A stretch of DNA of 37,148 nucleotides from assembly GCA_902609995.1 (NCBI GenBank), contig CACLUD010000007.1:1-37148 (forward strand), in the 5' to 3' direction. The notes beneath the pieces were generated by a model. The model saw only the letters and a list, made by a program, of their open reading frames with translations. It was not told where the DNA came from and did not search any database. This DNA comes from an uncultured Prochlorococcus sp. (GTDB taxonomy: Bacteria > Cyanobacteriota > Cyanobacteriia > PCC-6307 > Cyanobiaceae). Within the stretch, counting starts at the first letter, position 1, and every line of letters starts with the position of its first letter. Positions 27,886-37,148 of this stretch are shown piece by piece. The position numbers and the translations under genes are program-made.

Positions 27886-28453
27886 CTTATTCAAGAAACT
27901 TTTTCTATGGAGATTCGTTAGTCCATTTTCTTTAAGACTTGAAAAATGTTGTTTGGTACCATATCCTTTATTTTTAAATATGAAATATCCAGGATATTTG
28001 CTTTCTAATCTTTCCATCAAAGAGTCACGCATTACTTTAGCAATAATGCTTGCAGTAGCTATTGAAATAAATTTAGAATCACCCGAAATTATATTTCTTT
28101 GATTACCCTCCCAAAGTCTTAATCGTAATGGGCCGTCAATTAATATTTCAGATGGCATATGTTTTAACTTTTTAACAGCTCTAATCATTGAAAGCTCAGT
28201 TGCATATCTTATCCCCAACAAATCTATTTCTCTTACTGAAGATTGACCTAAACCGTAATCTGATGATAATGCAATAATTTTAGAAAAAACATCTTTTCTT
28301 TTTTTTTGGAGTTAATTTTTTACTATCATTAACCCCTAATTTCTTTAGTGTTAATTCATTTTCCTTAGTAATAACTACAGCAGCAGAAAATACAGGTCCA
28401 AAAACCGAACCACGACCTACTTCGTCAATACCTATCTCAGAATCTTTATTCAA
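27871..28453 (-). pseudogene. rnhB: Ribonuclease HII with a frameshift in an A9 tract
   Basis: Read on the minus strand from TTG 28453, the product starts [20 protein letters not shown] (catalytic Asp and Glu) and reaches NDSKKLTPK. At the A9 tract (T9 at 28299-28307 on the plus strand) it shifts into a frame that stops soon after. With one A fewer, the frame joins [17 protein letters not shown] and continues with IDGPL and [10 protein letters not shown], which hold the other two acidic residues, to the stop at 27871. The corrected length is about 193 residues, normal for RNase HII. RNase HII removes RNA from RNA-DNA hybrids. The start overlaps the rne stop by a few bases. This may be a sequencing error, a real loss, or be rescued by slippage. 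Confidence 0.82.
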
Positions 28454-30263
28454 TATTTGCAGATGACCTTCTTCTTTTTCTTCTTGAAATATCCATTTCG
28501 TCTGTTGTTTCTATTTCCTCGTTCTCATTTGTTACTATTGGCAATTTTTTGTCGGGATTCACTTCTTTAGAGTAATCTGCTTCAACCTTTTCTTTTGGAT
28601 CAAAAGTTGAGGTTCTTTTATTTGTATTCTTACTTGAAACTTTATTATTTGTTTTTACATTTTGCTCAGGAGCAGTTTTTCCCTTGTTTTTAGTATCTTC
28701 CAAACGTACTAAGTGATTACTACTTAGATATTCTTTTCCTAATTTAATTAATGGATTAATACCCAATTGGCTATAAACAATTTTTTCATCATTACTTAGC
28801 TCAACCGTGATTACTTTCTTTTCTCTACGATTATTTGTATTAGGTACTTCATTATCATTTTCCCTTTTATTTGAATGATCATCGACTTTATAAGTATTTT
28901 TGGTTTTAGTGAACTCTTCCTTAATGATCGTTTCCTGATTTTCAATTAATTGAATAGGAGTTAAATCAGGGATTTTAGTGTCATTTAATTTACTGGATTT
29001 TTTTGTATTTTGATTAGTTTTTAAAGAATTATTTTTATAATTTGGTAAATTTTCTATATGCCCTAATCCATTGCAGTTAGAACATTTAGTCCCAAATAAT
29101 TCATATATATTTTGACCTTGTCTTTTTCTTGTTAATTCAACTAAACCTAGCTCAGTTAATTGAGCTATCTGTGGCCTTGCTGAATCATCTTTAATGGCTA
29201 AACTAAAATGTTCAAGTAACTGAAATTGATCTCTTCGAGATTCCATATCTATAAAATCTATAACTAAAACTCCCCCAATGTTTCTTAATTTCATTTGCTT
29301 AGAAATTTCTATAGCTGCTTCACAATTCGTCCATAAAACAGTTTGTCTTGAATTAGCTGATCTTGTAAAAGATCCAGAATTAACGTCAATTACTGTCAAT
29401 GCTTCAGTAGGTTCAATAATTATGTAACCTCCAGAAGGTAAATCTACTCTTGGCTGAAGCGCCTTTTGAATAGTTTTATTAATTTGGTATTTTTCTAAAA
29501 TATGTTCATTTATCTCATTATTGTGAAAAATAAGATCCACATTAGAGTCATTATTAACTAAAAAGTCTTTTGCTTTTTCGAGAGCGATTTTATTATCAAT
29601 TATAATTTTATTAGTTGATGGTTTGATGCAATCTCTTAGAATTTTTAATGAAAAATCCTCATCTCTACTTATTAAATTTGGTGGATTAGTACTCTCTGAA
29701 TTTTTTAATAATTGATCCCATTGTTGAATTAAATTTTCTAAATCTTCAATAAGTAATTCTTCTTTGATTTGTTCGGCTTCAGTTCGAAATAATAATCCTG
29801 TGCTGAGCGGTTTAATTAAAACTCCAAGAGCTCTTAAACGACTTCTTTCAGTCTCAGTATTTATCTTCCTAGAAATATTGACTCCTTGTCCATATGGTTG
29901 CAATATCAAATATTTACCAGGTAATGAGATATTACCTGTAAGTCGAGGTCCTTTATTTCCAGTAGGTTCTTTCATTACTTGCACGAGAACTTTTTGTTTT
30001 GGTTCAAGAAGTTCAGTAATTCCTACAACACCTTTTTTTAATCTTAATGGACCTAGATCTGATACATGTATAAAGCCATTTTTTTCACTTTCTCCAATAT
30101 CTATAAAGGCAGCATCAATCCCTGGAAGAACATTTTCAACAGTTCCTAAAAAAATATCCCCGATTTGATATTGACCTTGTGCGACGATTAATTCATCAAC
30201 TTGATCATTTGTGAGTAGTGCTGCAATACGCGCCTGCTCAGCTATTACGATTTGCTGAGACAT
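28446..30263 (-). CDS. rne: Ribonuclease E/G
   Basis: The 605 residues begin [17 protein letters not shown], with an S1 RNA-binding domain (about 36-120), the 5' sensor region, and a DNase I-like catalytic part holding [10 protein letters not shown] and [14 protein letters not shown] (metal-binding aspartates). The Zn-link follows as CSNCNGLGH. After that comes a low-complexity, Asn/Lys-rich tail of about 190 residues ending [12 protein letters not shown]. The nonapeptide RRKRRRSSA (594-602) matches the cyanobacterial element known to bind PNPase, so the degradosome contact is probably kept. The enzyme initiates mRNA decay and rRNA processing. The downstream gene is rnhB, with overlapping stop and start. 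Confidence 0.96.
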   Translation of the reverse strand: MSQQIVIAEQARIAALLTNDQVDELIVAQGQYQIGDIFLGTVENVLPGIDAAFIDIGESEKNGFIHVSDLGPLRLKKGVVGITELLEPKQKVLVQVMKEPTGNKGPRLTGNISLPGKYLILQPYGQGVNISRKINTETERSRLRALGVLIKPLSTGLLFRTEAEQIKEELLIEDLENLIQQWDQLLKNSESTNPPNLISRDEDFSLKILRDCIKPSTNKIIIDNKIALEKAKDFLVNNDSNVDLIFHNNEINEHILEKYQINKTIQKALQPRVDLPSGGYIIIEPTEALTVIDVNSGSFTRSANSRQTVLWTNCEAAIEISKQMKLRNIGGVLVIDFIDMESRRDQFQLLEHFSLAIKDDSARPQIAQLTELGLVELTRKRQGQNIYELFGTKCSNCNGLGHIENLPNYKNNSLKTNQNTKKSSKLNDTKIPDLTPIQLIENQETIIKEEFTKTKNTYKVDDHSNKRENDNEVPNTNNRREKKVITVELSNDEKIVYSQLGINPLIKLGKEYLSSNHLVRLEDTKNKGKTAPEQNVKTNNKVSSKNTNKRTSTFDPKEKVEADYSKEVNPDKKLPIVTNENEEIETTDEMDISRRKRRRSSANIE

Positions 30264-30561
30264 AAAATGTTTTTAAGTATGTTTTGAATTTTTGAAAATC
30301 GATAAAAAGTAAATAATTATATATTTAATTATTCGCTAGCAATTTCTTGAAAGCTTAATTTATTAGATTTTTAAAATAATTAGTAGCAGTTTGACTTGCT
30401 AAGTGTTTAAGTTTTAGACGACTTTCAAACGATTTGAAATTGATTAAATAGCTATGATTATTTCTTTAATTGAATCATAACCCCTCTTATATTAACATCT
30501 AATTCCCGCTTAAGTACATTGTCCATTATTCTTATATAGGTTAAGTTTAAATTTTTTTAAA
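30264..30561. promoter_or_regulatory. Divergent rne/dapL intergenic region with AT-only palindrome
   Basis: These 298 bases hold the rne leader on the minus strand and the dapL promoter on the plus strand. AATAATTA (30312-30319) and TAATTATT (30326-30333) form a perfect but all-AT hairpin about 50 bases before the rne start. AU-rich rne leaders are targets of RNase E autoregulation in other bacteria, which would fit, but nothing here proves it. No convincing -35/-10 pair was found for dapL. Confidence 0.35.
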
Positions 30562-31788
30562 GTGGTAAAAGTCAACGAAAATTATTTAAAACTCAAAGCA
30601 GGATATTTATTTCCTGAAATTTCAAAAAGAGTTAATAACTATACTCAAGCTAATATCAGTTCGAAAGTCATTAAGCTTGGAATAGGGGATGTAACGGAGC
30701 CGCTACCTAGAGCTTGTGTAAATGCTATGGGAGAAGCATTAAATGAAATGGGAACAAATAACGGATTTAAAGGTTACGGCCCAGAGCAAGGGTATGGATG
30801 GCTTAGGGAAAAAATTTCTGTAAATGATTTTATTTCAAGAGGGTGTCAAATCTCATCGGAAGAAATATTTGTTTCTGATGGTTCAAAATGCGATAGTAGC
30901 AATATTTTAGATATTCTTGGGGATGATAATTTAATTGCCGTAACTGATCCGGTTTATCCTGTTTATGTCGATACTAATGTGATGACTGGGCGAACAGGAA
31001 AAACACTTCAAAATGGTACTTATCAAGGATTAGTATATTTAGCGATTAATGAAGAAAATAATTTTCAACCTGAAATCCCAAAAAATAAAGTTGATATTGT
31101 TTATCTTTGTTTTCCAAATAATCCAACTGGGGCAACAATTACTAAACAAGAATTGAAAAAATGGGTTGATTACGCGATTGAACACAAGTCCTTGATTCTT
31201 TTCGATGCAGCTTATGAAGCTTTTATTCAAGACAAAAATATTCCTCATTCAATATATGAGATTGAAGGGGCAAAAAATTGTGCTATCGAATTTAGATCTT
31301 TCTCAAAAAATGCAGGATTTACTGGAGTTAGATGCGCTTATACAGTAATACCACGAAATCTATTAGGACAAAATTCAAAAGGGGATAAAATTGATTTATG
31401 GTCATTATGGAATAGGCGTCAATGTACTAAATTTAATGGGGTAAGCTATATTGTACAAAGAGGAGCTGAGGCGGTATATTCTTCGCAAGGTAAAAAAGAG
31501 GTTAATTCTTTAATTGACTTTTATATGAAAAATGCAGAAATCATGCAAAATAAGCTCAGAAGTGCAGGTTTTAAAGTGTATGGAGGTGATAATGCACCAT
31601 ATGTTTGGATAAAAGTACCAGCTAGAATGACTTCTTGGGACTTTTTTGATTATTTACTTGAAAAAGCTGATGTCGTAGGTACACCAGGCAGTGGATTTGG
31701 ATTGGCGGGTGAGGGCTATTTTCGATTATCTGCCTTTAATTCAAGATTGAATGTTAATAATGCAATGGAACGGATAATTAATATATAA
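30562..31788 (+). CDS. dapL: LL-diaminopimelate aminotransferase
   Basis: This 408-residue fold type I PLP enzyme converts tetrahydrodipicolinate directly to LL-diaminopimelate for lysine and peptidoglycan synthesis, the route used by cyanobacteria and plants. Diagnostic segments are [36 protein letters not shown], and [13 protein letters not shown] with the PLP Lys249. The start is GTG 30562 ([12 protein letters not shown]), matching the normal N-terminus. clpS follows after 37 bases on the same strand. Confidence 0.95.
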   Translation: MVKVNENYLKLKAGYLFPEISKRVNNYTQANISSKVIKLGIGDVTEPLPRACVNAMGEALNEMGTNNGFKGYGPEQGYGWLREKISVNDFISRGCQISSEEIFVSDGSKCDSSNILDILGDDNLIAVTDPVYPVYVDTNVMTGRTGKTLQNGTYQGLVYLAINEENNFQPEIPKNKVDIVYLCFPNNPTGATITKQELKKWVDYAIEHKSLILFDAAYEAFIQDKNIPHSIYEIEGAKNCAIEFRSFSKNAGFTGVRCAYTVIPRNLLGQNSKGDKIDLWSLWNRRQCTKFNGVSYIVQRGAEAVYSSQGKKEVNSLIDFYMKNAEIMQNKLRSAGFKVYGGDNAPYVWIKVPARMTSWDFFDYLLEKADVVGTPGSGFGLAGEGYFRLSAFNSRLNVNNAMERIINI

Positions 31789-31825
31789 TAATCAATAGAT
31801 TTACTGTAATTACAAACAAAAAGTA

Positions 31826-32143
31826 ATGTCAAATATAAAGTTTGAAAAAGGGGAAAATAACAACGCAGCAGTGTTGGAGAAAAAAACAGCTGCGTTAAAA
31901 AACAAATCACCAAAATACAAAGTTTTACTTCATAATGACCCAGTTAATTCAATGGAGTATGTCACTAATGCTCTTAGAGAAGTAGTACCACAATTAAGCG
32001 AACAAGATGCTATTTCTATTATGCTTGAAGCTCATAATACTGGTATTGGTTTAGTTATCATATGTGATTTAGAACCGGCTGAATTTTATTCGGAATCTTT
32101 GAAATCAAAAGGGATATCAAGTTCAATTGAAAAAGAAGATTAA
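31826..32143 (+). CDS. clpS: Clp protease adaptor ClpS
   Basis: This 105-residue adaptor has the ClpS core YKVLLHNDPVNSMEYV with the Asn-Asp pair that grips the alpha-amino group of N-degron substrates, followed by MLEAHNTGIGLVIICDLEPAEFY. It delivers N-end-rule substrates to ClpCP. The N-terminal 30 residues are charged and flexible, as expected. It converges on the radical SAM gene, 35 bases away. Confidence 0.93.
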   Translation: MSNIKFEKGENNNAAVLEKKTAALKNKSPKYKVLLHNDPVNSMEYVTNALREVVPQLSEQDAISIMLEAHNTGIGLVIICDLEPAEFYSESLKSKGISSSIEKED

Positions 32144-32178
32144 TTATTTCTTTAAAAATGAATTGATTTTAAATCCTT

Positions 32179-33819
32179 TTAAACTTTTAATGCAGTAATC
32201 TTTCTTTCTGCTAATTTACGAACTTTTAAAGAATCGTCTAAAGATGATTTACCATAATTTCTTTCCAAGATATTAATAACTGTTTTTCCAAATTCGTCAT
32301 CTTTATTATCAAAAGCTTCTAAACATACCTCTCCCAGTTTTTTACCAAGAGGACCAGGGTTCCATAAAAGTTTTCTTGCTGTCCAAGGCATCATGCTCAT
32401 TGGATTGTAGTTAGGTTTTAATATATTATTTTCTAGTGCGTACTTTTCTAAAAGAGTATGTGGTTGTAAACCTATAAAAAATATAGCTGGATCTACTAAA
32501 CCTTTACCAAAGATATTTTCCAGCTCTCTATGATAAGCAATGGTTTGTTTAATTGTATTAGGGGTTTCATCAAAAACATTAAATGAGTAATTCACTGAGA
32601 CATGATTTCTAAACCCTGCCTCAACAAGCAATCTACAATTTTCAAGTACAGTTTTAAGGTTATAGGCTAGTCTCATTTTTCTGACAAGTTCCTGAGATCC
32701 TGATGTAATCCCGATTTCAAAATAACTCATTCCTGTATCAACCATTAATTGAGCCAATTCACGATCAATATTATCAGCCCTAATATATGCTGCCCACTTA
32801 AGATCAGTCCAACCCTGATCTTTTATAGCTTGAAGAAGTAATTTCGCATCTTGAATATGATTCTTTGTTGGAATGAATTGAGCATCAGTAAACCAAAAAC
32901 CTCTAACCCCCATCTCATAAAGTTGCTTCATTTCTTTAATGATTTCATTTACGGGATTAACTCGAACTTTTTTACCCTCTACAACTCCATAAACGCAAAA
33001 ACAACAATTATGTGGACAACCTCTTTTGGTTTGAACTCCCACATAATAATCACCACCTTCTATGTACCAATCAAACTCAGCCCAAATAGATTTAATATAT
33101 TTGTAGTTACAAGCTGTTTTAATTGTTCCGGATGGCTGTTCATGTATTAATTTATTTCTAGGTTTTTGCCCGGCAAGATAACATCTTTCTGCGCTAATAG
33201 AATCACCCTTAATAACTTTTTCGATAAGGGTCTCACCTTCACCAACAGAAATTATTGTACCTTTGGGTAATGATTCACCTAGCTGTTCGTAGAAAACACT
33301 TACAGCTCCTCCTCCTAAAATCACTTTTACAGACTTGTTATATTTTTGAGCTCTTTTCAGACCCATCTTAACTAAGGATGTATTTCTATTTATTTCTTCA
33401 TAATGTGATGTTATTAACTTTAGACCTCCCCAAGCACCTCTAATTTTTTTAAAAATATTATTCGAGTAAAAAACTTCAAATGAGTTCTGCAAAGGGTTAC
33501 CGCTTCTTCCATCAACTGGTGCATATATTTGAATATCCCTCCAAGAATAAATAATTAGATGAGGTCTGAATTGGTCAATTTTTCTTTTTAAGTATTTAGA
33601 AACGTTATTCAGAGGAACTATTGCTAAATCTATGAATTGTTGTTCTATCTCTGGGAAACATTTATTAATATGATCTGCTAGATAAATAGGTCCTATTGGA
33701 AATATCGGATTGCATGGAAGTCTAACAATGAGAACTTTACTAAAAGACTCTCTATTTGGCTCTTTAAGATTTTTTAAAGGAAAATTAAACTCCATAAAAG
33801 AGATTTTAAATGATCTCAT
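32179..33819 (-). CDS. Radical SAM protein with B12-binding-like N-terminal domain, function unknown
   Basis: The 546 residues start with a Rossmann-like region (KVLIVRLPCNPIFPIGPIYL, 28-47) typical of the B12-binding radical SAM class, but the DxHxxG cobalamin ligand motif is not seen. The radical SAM cluster is C268-x3-C272-x2-C275 in RGCPHNCCFCVYG, followed by a TIM-barrel part with GVRGFWFTDAQF and YFEIGITSGSQELV. The N-terminal GGGAVSVF and SVGEGE also fit the class. The substrate is unknown; relatives include P-methylases, BchE and methylthiotransferase-like enzymes. The start could be Met1 or Met9. Upstream lies the GT2 pseudogene. Confidence 0.8.
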   Translation of the reverse strand: MRSFKISFMEFNFPLKNLKEPNRESFSKVLIVRLPCNPIFPIGPIYLADHINKCFPEIEQQFIDLAIVPLNNVSKYLKRKIDQFRPHLIIYSWRDIQIYAPVDGRSGNPLQNSFEVFYSNNIFKKIRGAWGGLKLITSHYEEINRNTSLVKMGLKRAQKYNKSVKVILGGGAVSVFYEQLGESLPKGTIISVGEGETLIEKVIKGDSISAERCYLAGQKPRNKLIHEQPSGTIKTACNYKYIKSIWAEFDWYIEGGDYYVGVQTKRGCPHNCCFCVYGVVEGKKVRVNPVNEIIKEMKQLYEMGVRGFWFTDAQFIPTKNHIQDAKLLLQAIKDQGWTDLKWAAYIRADNIDRELAQLMVDTGMSYFEIGITSGSQELVRKMRLAYNLKTVLENCRLLVEAGFRNHVSVNYSFNVFDETPNTIKQTIAYHRELENIFGKGLVDPAIFFIGLQPHTLLEKYALENNILKPNYNPMSMMPWTARKLLWNPGPLGKKLGEVCLEAFDNKDDEFGKTVINILERNYGKSSLDDSLKVRKLAERKITALKV

Positions 33820-33865
33820 AAGGAGAATCTAACTATTTTATTATGCTTTCGGTGATTTTTTTAAA

Positions 33866-34410
33866 TTAAATTCTGAAAAAATTTAACTCTTTTTTTTGTG
33901 AGATGTCTGAAATCATATATTTCCAACAAGCATTAAGAAGTTTAGTACTATCTATCCTGGTATATTTGTTTCTCCAGACCCCCTTACATAATATCTTCCA
34001 GGATAATTAAGATTTTAATAATATTATTTGCCGCTTGAAAGATTATCGTAAAATCGCCAAAAGGATCTGACTTTGATTCCCAACTACCATTTTTTTCATC
34101 AAACTAAAAAACTTCCTCGAGAAAACTTTTGTTCCACATAGCGAATCAGATATGGGCTTGTTTATTAAAATTGATAAAAATGTTGAAAACATTATTGCCA
34201 TTATAATTTGCCCATCTCATAGTATCTTTTTCTATCGGGAAAGTTGTCCTTGAGCAATTTACTAATATATTTTCTTTTTTGTTGATTCCATTATGGCTTC
34301 AATACTATCGTCAATATCTAAGGTTAAGTCAGAATCAATAATTGCTAGAGTATCTCCAGTTGATATATTAAATCATTCAACAACAGCTTTTCTTTCTCTT
34401 TGAAATTTGT
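33866..34410 (-). pseudogene. Decayed GT2 glycosyltransferase remnant
   Basis: No intact ORF is present, but the minus strand carries ordered pieces of a GT2 enzyme spread over all three frames: GDTLAIIDSDLTLDIDDS (about 34360-34305), NCSRTTFPIEKDTMRWANYN (about 34260-34195), ISDSLCGTKVFSRKFF (about 34155-34105), DPFGDFTIIFQAA (about 34067-34030), RGSGETNI (about 33985-33960) and TKLLNACWKYMISD (about 33946-33905). At least five frame changes and several stops (such as TGA at 34373-34375) separate them. The pieces align in order with the intact GT2 at 9025 (TLDGDLQNDP, GCSLKAF, FGSSKYG). It is therefore a long-inactive gene. Confidence 0.82.
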
Positions 34411-34550
34411 TTTATTTAAGATAAATTCCGATAATTTGTATTGAAAAACCGACCTAACTTTTACGAAACACTCGTTTTTTCGCAGACTATGTCGGCAATA
34501 TTAAATTTTATTTTTTTCATATAGACTTGATTTTATATTTTAAGGAACTA

Positions 34551-34790
34551 ATGTCAAAAATTGACCCTGAATTAAAAAAAAAATTACTAAAGGAGACTCA
34601 AGCTCCATTCAAAGGCTTAAGGAGAATATTATGGATTGCCTTCTCTGGTTCTGCTTTTTTAGGTCTTCTAATAATGGTTTCTAAAATTGCTGGTGGAAAT
34701 GAAATACAGCAAAATAATCTTTTAATACAACTAGGAGCTTGTGCATTATTTCCTATCTTATTTTTCCTCGATAGAAATAAGGAAGATTAA
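34551..34790 (+). CDS. DUF3493 family membrane protein
   Basis: ATG 34551 gives 79 residues: MSKIDPELKKKLLKETQAPF, then KGLRRILWIAFSGSAFLGLL and a second hydrophobic stretch LLIQLGACALFPILFFLD before a charged end. This is the DUF3493 pattern, a two-helix protein whose plastid relative, LPA3, aids photosystem II assembly. The longer frame back to TTG 34527 is rejected because AAGGA lies just before the ATG. It is divergent from the pseudogene and convergent with infB, five bases apart. Confidence 0.8.
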   Translation: MSKIDPELKKKLLKETQAPFKGLRRILWIAFSGSAFLGLLIMVSKIAGGNEIQQNNLLIQLGACALFPILFFLDRNKED

Positions 34791-34795
34791 GTTTT

Positions 34796-37148
34796 TTATT
34801 TATTTAGAGTCCTTTTTTTGGTTACAAATTTGAATGCCTCAATGATATCTCCTTCACTCCAAGTTGAGAATTTATCACATCCAACCCCACATTCGAAACC
34901 AGTATTAACTTCTTTTACATCATCTTTAGATCTTTTCAGGGAATCTAAATTACCTTCAAATATTATTTTATCGGATCTAAGTACTCTTAAAGAACAATTT
35001 CTTTGAAGCTTACCACTTTGTATGTAGCATCCAGCAATTGCTCCTTTCCCAACCGCAAATGTCGCTCTTACTTCAGCTTGACCTAAAGATTCCTCAACTA
35101 GATCAGGTTCAAGTAATCCTTCCATAGCGGATTGAATATCTTCTAAAAGCTTATAAATGACTTCATATTCTCGTATATCAACATCATTTGCGTCGGCCGC
35201 TCTTTTAGCTCCAGAGGCTAATGATGTGTTGAATCCTATTATTACCGAGCCAGAGGCAGCAGCAAGATCTATGTCAGTCTCAGTTATTTCTCCAGGCGCG
35301 GAGAGTAGGACTCTAACTTGAACCTCATTCTTTGGTAATTGTTCTAATGAACCTAATATAGCTTCTACACTCCCTTGGACATCTGCTTTAAGAATAAGAT
35401 TTAGTTCTTTAAGTTCTCCATCATTTGCTTGAGAAGATAAAGATGATAAGCTTACCCTTCTTGATGCCATTTGCTGGGCTAATTTTGTTGCTCTTGCATC
35501 AGTCGCTCTATCTCCAACAATCGCTCTAGCAGATTTCTCATCAGGATAAACTTCAAATTCATCACCAGCTGTTGGAACTTCGCTAAATCCCAGTGCTTCT
35601 ACTGGACATGAAGGCCCAGCCTCTTTAATTCTATTACCATGTTCATCGACCATGGCTCTAATTTTCCCAAGGACTGAACCTGCGGCTAAAACATCACCAG
35701 CTTTTAATGTGCCATTCTGTACTAATAAAGTTGCAACAGGACCTTTAGCTTTATCTAAATGGGCTTCAATAACTGTCCCTTTAGCTAATCTTTCTGGGTT
35801 TGCCTGGAGATCTTCAACTTCAGAAACCAATAGGATCATCTCTAGTAATTTATCAATATTTTGTTTTTTGATTGCACTGACTGGAACCATAACTACGTCC
35901 CCACCCCAGTCTTCGGCGATTAGATCTTTTTCTGATAATTCCTGTTTAACTCTATCTGGGGAAGCACCTTCTTTATCAATTTTATTTATAGCTACCACTA
36001 TTGGTACTTTTGCTGCTCTTGCGTGACTGATAGCTTCGAGTGTTTGAGGCCTGCACCCATCATCAGCAGCTACTACAAGTACAGCTACGTCTGTAACTTT
36101 TGTACCTCTTGCACGCATGGCGGTAAATGCTTCATGTCCTGGAGTATCAAGAAAAGTTAGCTTTTTCTTTTTTAATTCGTGCTCAAATTCAACTTGATAA
36201 GCCCCAATATGTTGAGTTATTCCACCTGCTTCTCCAGAGGCTACTCTGGATTCTCTTATAGAATCCAAAAGACTGGTTTTACCATGGTCTACATGACCCA
36301 TGACTGTAATGACAGGAGGCCTTTTGATAAGACTTTCAATATCATCTGTTTCAATCATATCTACTGTTTTCTTTGCAGCCTCTTCAACATCATCTTGTAG
36401 AACAGGGACTCCAAATTCCTCAGCCACTGTTTCGATGGTTGACAAGTCAAGTGATTGAGTAACGGTAGCTGTAATCCCTTTAAAGAAAAGAGATTTTATT
36501 ATTTCAGAACTTTCAAGACCTAGCTTATCGGCTAATTCTTGTACTGTTAAATTATCTTCAGGTATTATTATCATTTCAGGTCTTACTTGTTTTGCATCTT
36601 TCGCTGCTCTTAGTTCCATAGCTCTTCTCTTTTGTCTTTGCCTAGTAGTCTCTTTTTTCTTTTTCTTGAATTGTCTTGCGGGTTTTTGTGATTTGATCTC
36701 ATCAGATTTTTCTTTTTTTGGACGAGCCAAACTAGCTGATAATATTGAAACTTTTTCTCCTGAGTAGCCGCTAGTCTCAGAGGTTAATGAATCATCATTT
36801 TCTCCAATAATATGGACTTTTTGCCTTTGTTTTTGTGGGTTTTTATTTCTTAATGCTTCTAACTTGGCACTATCGTCCCAATCTGTTCTGCCAGGCTTCT
36901 TAGAGTTGCTTGGGAATGATCTATTAGGTGGTTTCTTAGCTGTTGGAGATACATTTATACGACTATTAGGTTCTTTAGCCTTCTGATTGGTCCCCTCGAG
37001 TTTTTGTTTTTTAAAATTAGAAGTATTAAGTTTTTCTTTATTTGATGCATTAGTTTTCTGTAGCTGCATCAATTCATTAGGTGCTACTGGCTTTCTTATT
37101 CCGGAGGGACTTTGATTACTAAATTTCGAACCGGCCCTATTGAATTCT
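34796..37148 (-). CDS. infB: Translation initiation factor IF-2 (5' end beyond window)
   Basis: The frame stays open to the window end, giving 783 codons without a start; the apparent Met at 37072 is internal. The visible part starts with a low-complexity Lys/Asn/Pro-rich N-terminal region containing RQRQKRR, then an IF2_N domain ([14 protein letters not shown]), then the G domain with [12 protein letters not shown] (near 36300), DTPGHEAF and NKID, and the C-terminal beta-barrels ending in [19 protein letters not shown]-2 places fMet-tRNA on the 30S subunit. The long, variable N-terminus is normal. A NusA/rimP region is expected further on but lies outside the window. Confidence 0.97.
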   Translation of the reverse strand, partial: EFNRAGSKFSNQSPSGIRKPVAPNELMQLQKTNASNKEKLNTSNFKKQKLEGTNQKAKEPNSRINVSPTAKKPPNRSFPSNSKKPGRTDWDDSAKLEALRNKNPQKQRQKVHIIGENDDSLTSETSGYSGEKVSILSASLARPKKEKSDEIKSQKPARQFKKKKKETTRQRQKRRAMELRAAKDAKQVRPEMIIIPEDNLTVQELADKLGLESSEIIKSLFFKGITATVTQSLDLSTIETVAEEFGVPVLQDDVEEAAKKTVDMIETDDIESLIKRPPVITVMGHVDHGKTSLLDSIRESRVASGEAGGITQHIGAYQVEFEHELKKKKLTFLDTPGHEAFTAMRARGTKVTDVAVLVVAADDGCRPQTLEAISHARAAKVPIVVAINKIDKEGASPDRVKQELSEKDLIAEDWGGDVVMVPVSAIKKQNIDKLLEMILLVSEVEDLQANPERLAKGTVIEAHLDKAKGPVATLLVQNGTLKAGDVLAAGSVLGKIRAMVDEHGNRIKEAGPSCPVEALGFSEVPTAGDEFEVYPDEKSARAIVGDRATDARATKLAQQMASRRVSLSSLSSQANDGELKELNLILKADVQGSVEAILGSLEQLPKNEVQVRVLLSAPGEITETDIDLAAASGSVIIGFNTSLASGAKRAADANDVDIREYEVIYKLLEDIQSAMEGLLEPDLVEESLGQAEVRATFAVGKGAIAGCYIQSGKLQRNCSLRVLRSDKIIFEGNLDSLKRSKDDVKEVNTGFECGVGCDKFSTWSEGDIIEAFKFVTKKRTLNK

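Noticed and set aside
27871..28221. A short 116-residue RNase HII
   Set aside because: It lacks the first two catalytic acidic residues, which are encoded upstream in another frame; it is the 3' part of a frameshifted rnhB.

Overview
The window is a strongly AT-rich bacterial chromosome segment with short intergenic spaces. The genes present (psaA-psaB, psaI-psaL, a ferredoxin-type glutamate synthase, a CbiG-CobJ fusion, an MPBQ/MSBQ methyltransferase, dapL, and a cyanobacterial RNase E with its Arg-rich tail) identify a marine picocyanobacterium. It is almost certainly Prochlorococcus, most likely a high-light clade strain. That assignment rests on protein family recognition and base composition, not on a database search.

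Layout. 1-907 (minus): a broken tetratricopeptide-repeat gene and the start of a probable 2OG-Fe(II) oxygenase, the most island-like part. 1295-4017 (minus): a HAD hydrolase and the cobalamin gene cobJ (CbiG-CobJ fusion), divergent from psaA. 4018-8967: psaA leader with an inverted repeat and a hairpin, psaA, psaB and a textbook terminator. 9025-10381: a GT2 glycosyltransferase and a convergent small HEAT-like protein. 10474-11215: psaI (37 aa) and psaL. 11266-12924: a divergent pair, an NlpC/P60 peptidase and a beta-lactamase-fold protein, both suggesting peptidoglycan chemistry. 12927-13764 (minus): a serine-recombinase-like protein that seems to lack its catalytic serine, and a tightly linked small acidic protein. 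14128-15021: lipA. 15031-19899 (minus): Fd-GOGAT with a YCII-domain gene. 20094-24820: the str operon (rpsL, rpsG, fusA, tufA, rpsJ). 24876-27885: a LON-substrate-domain protein, the plastoquinone/tocopherol methyltransferase, convergent pheA, and a DUF1997 protein. 27871-30263 (minus): rne followed by an overlapping rnhB that is frameshifted in an A9 tract. 30562-32143: dapL, clpS. 32179-33819 (minus): a radical SAM protein of unknown role. 33866-34410: an unlisted, heavily decayed glycosyltransferase pseudogene. 34551-34790: a DUF3493 membrane protein. 34796-37148 (minus): infB, cut by the window end.

Most of the window is core photosynthesis, nitrogen assimilation, translation and cofactor metabolism. 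Three genes show different stages of inactivation: one nonsense codon (TPR gene), one homopolymer frameshift (rnhB), and many frameshifts (GT2 pseudogene). Several genes can only start at TTG or GTG (HAD, cobJ, recombinase-like, lipA, fusA, rnhB, dapL). I saw no tRNA, rRNA, CRISPR array or insertion sequence. The strongest candidate for something undescribed is the catalytically degenerate recombinase with its small partner; the rest are refinements of known biology.
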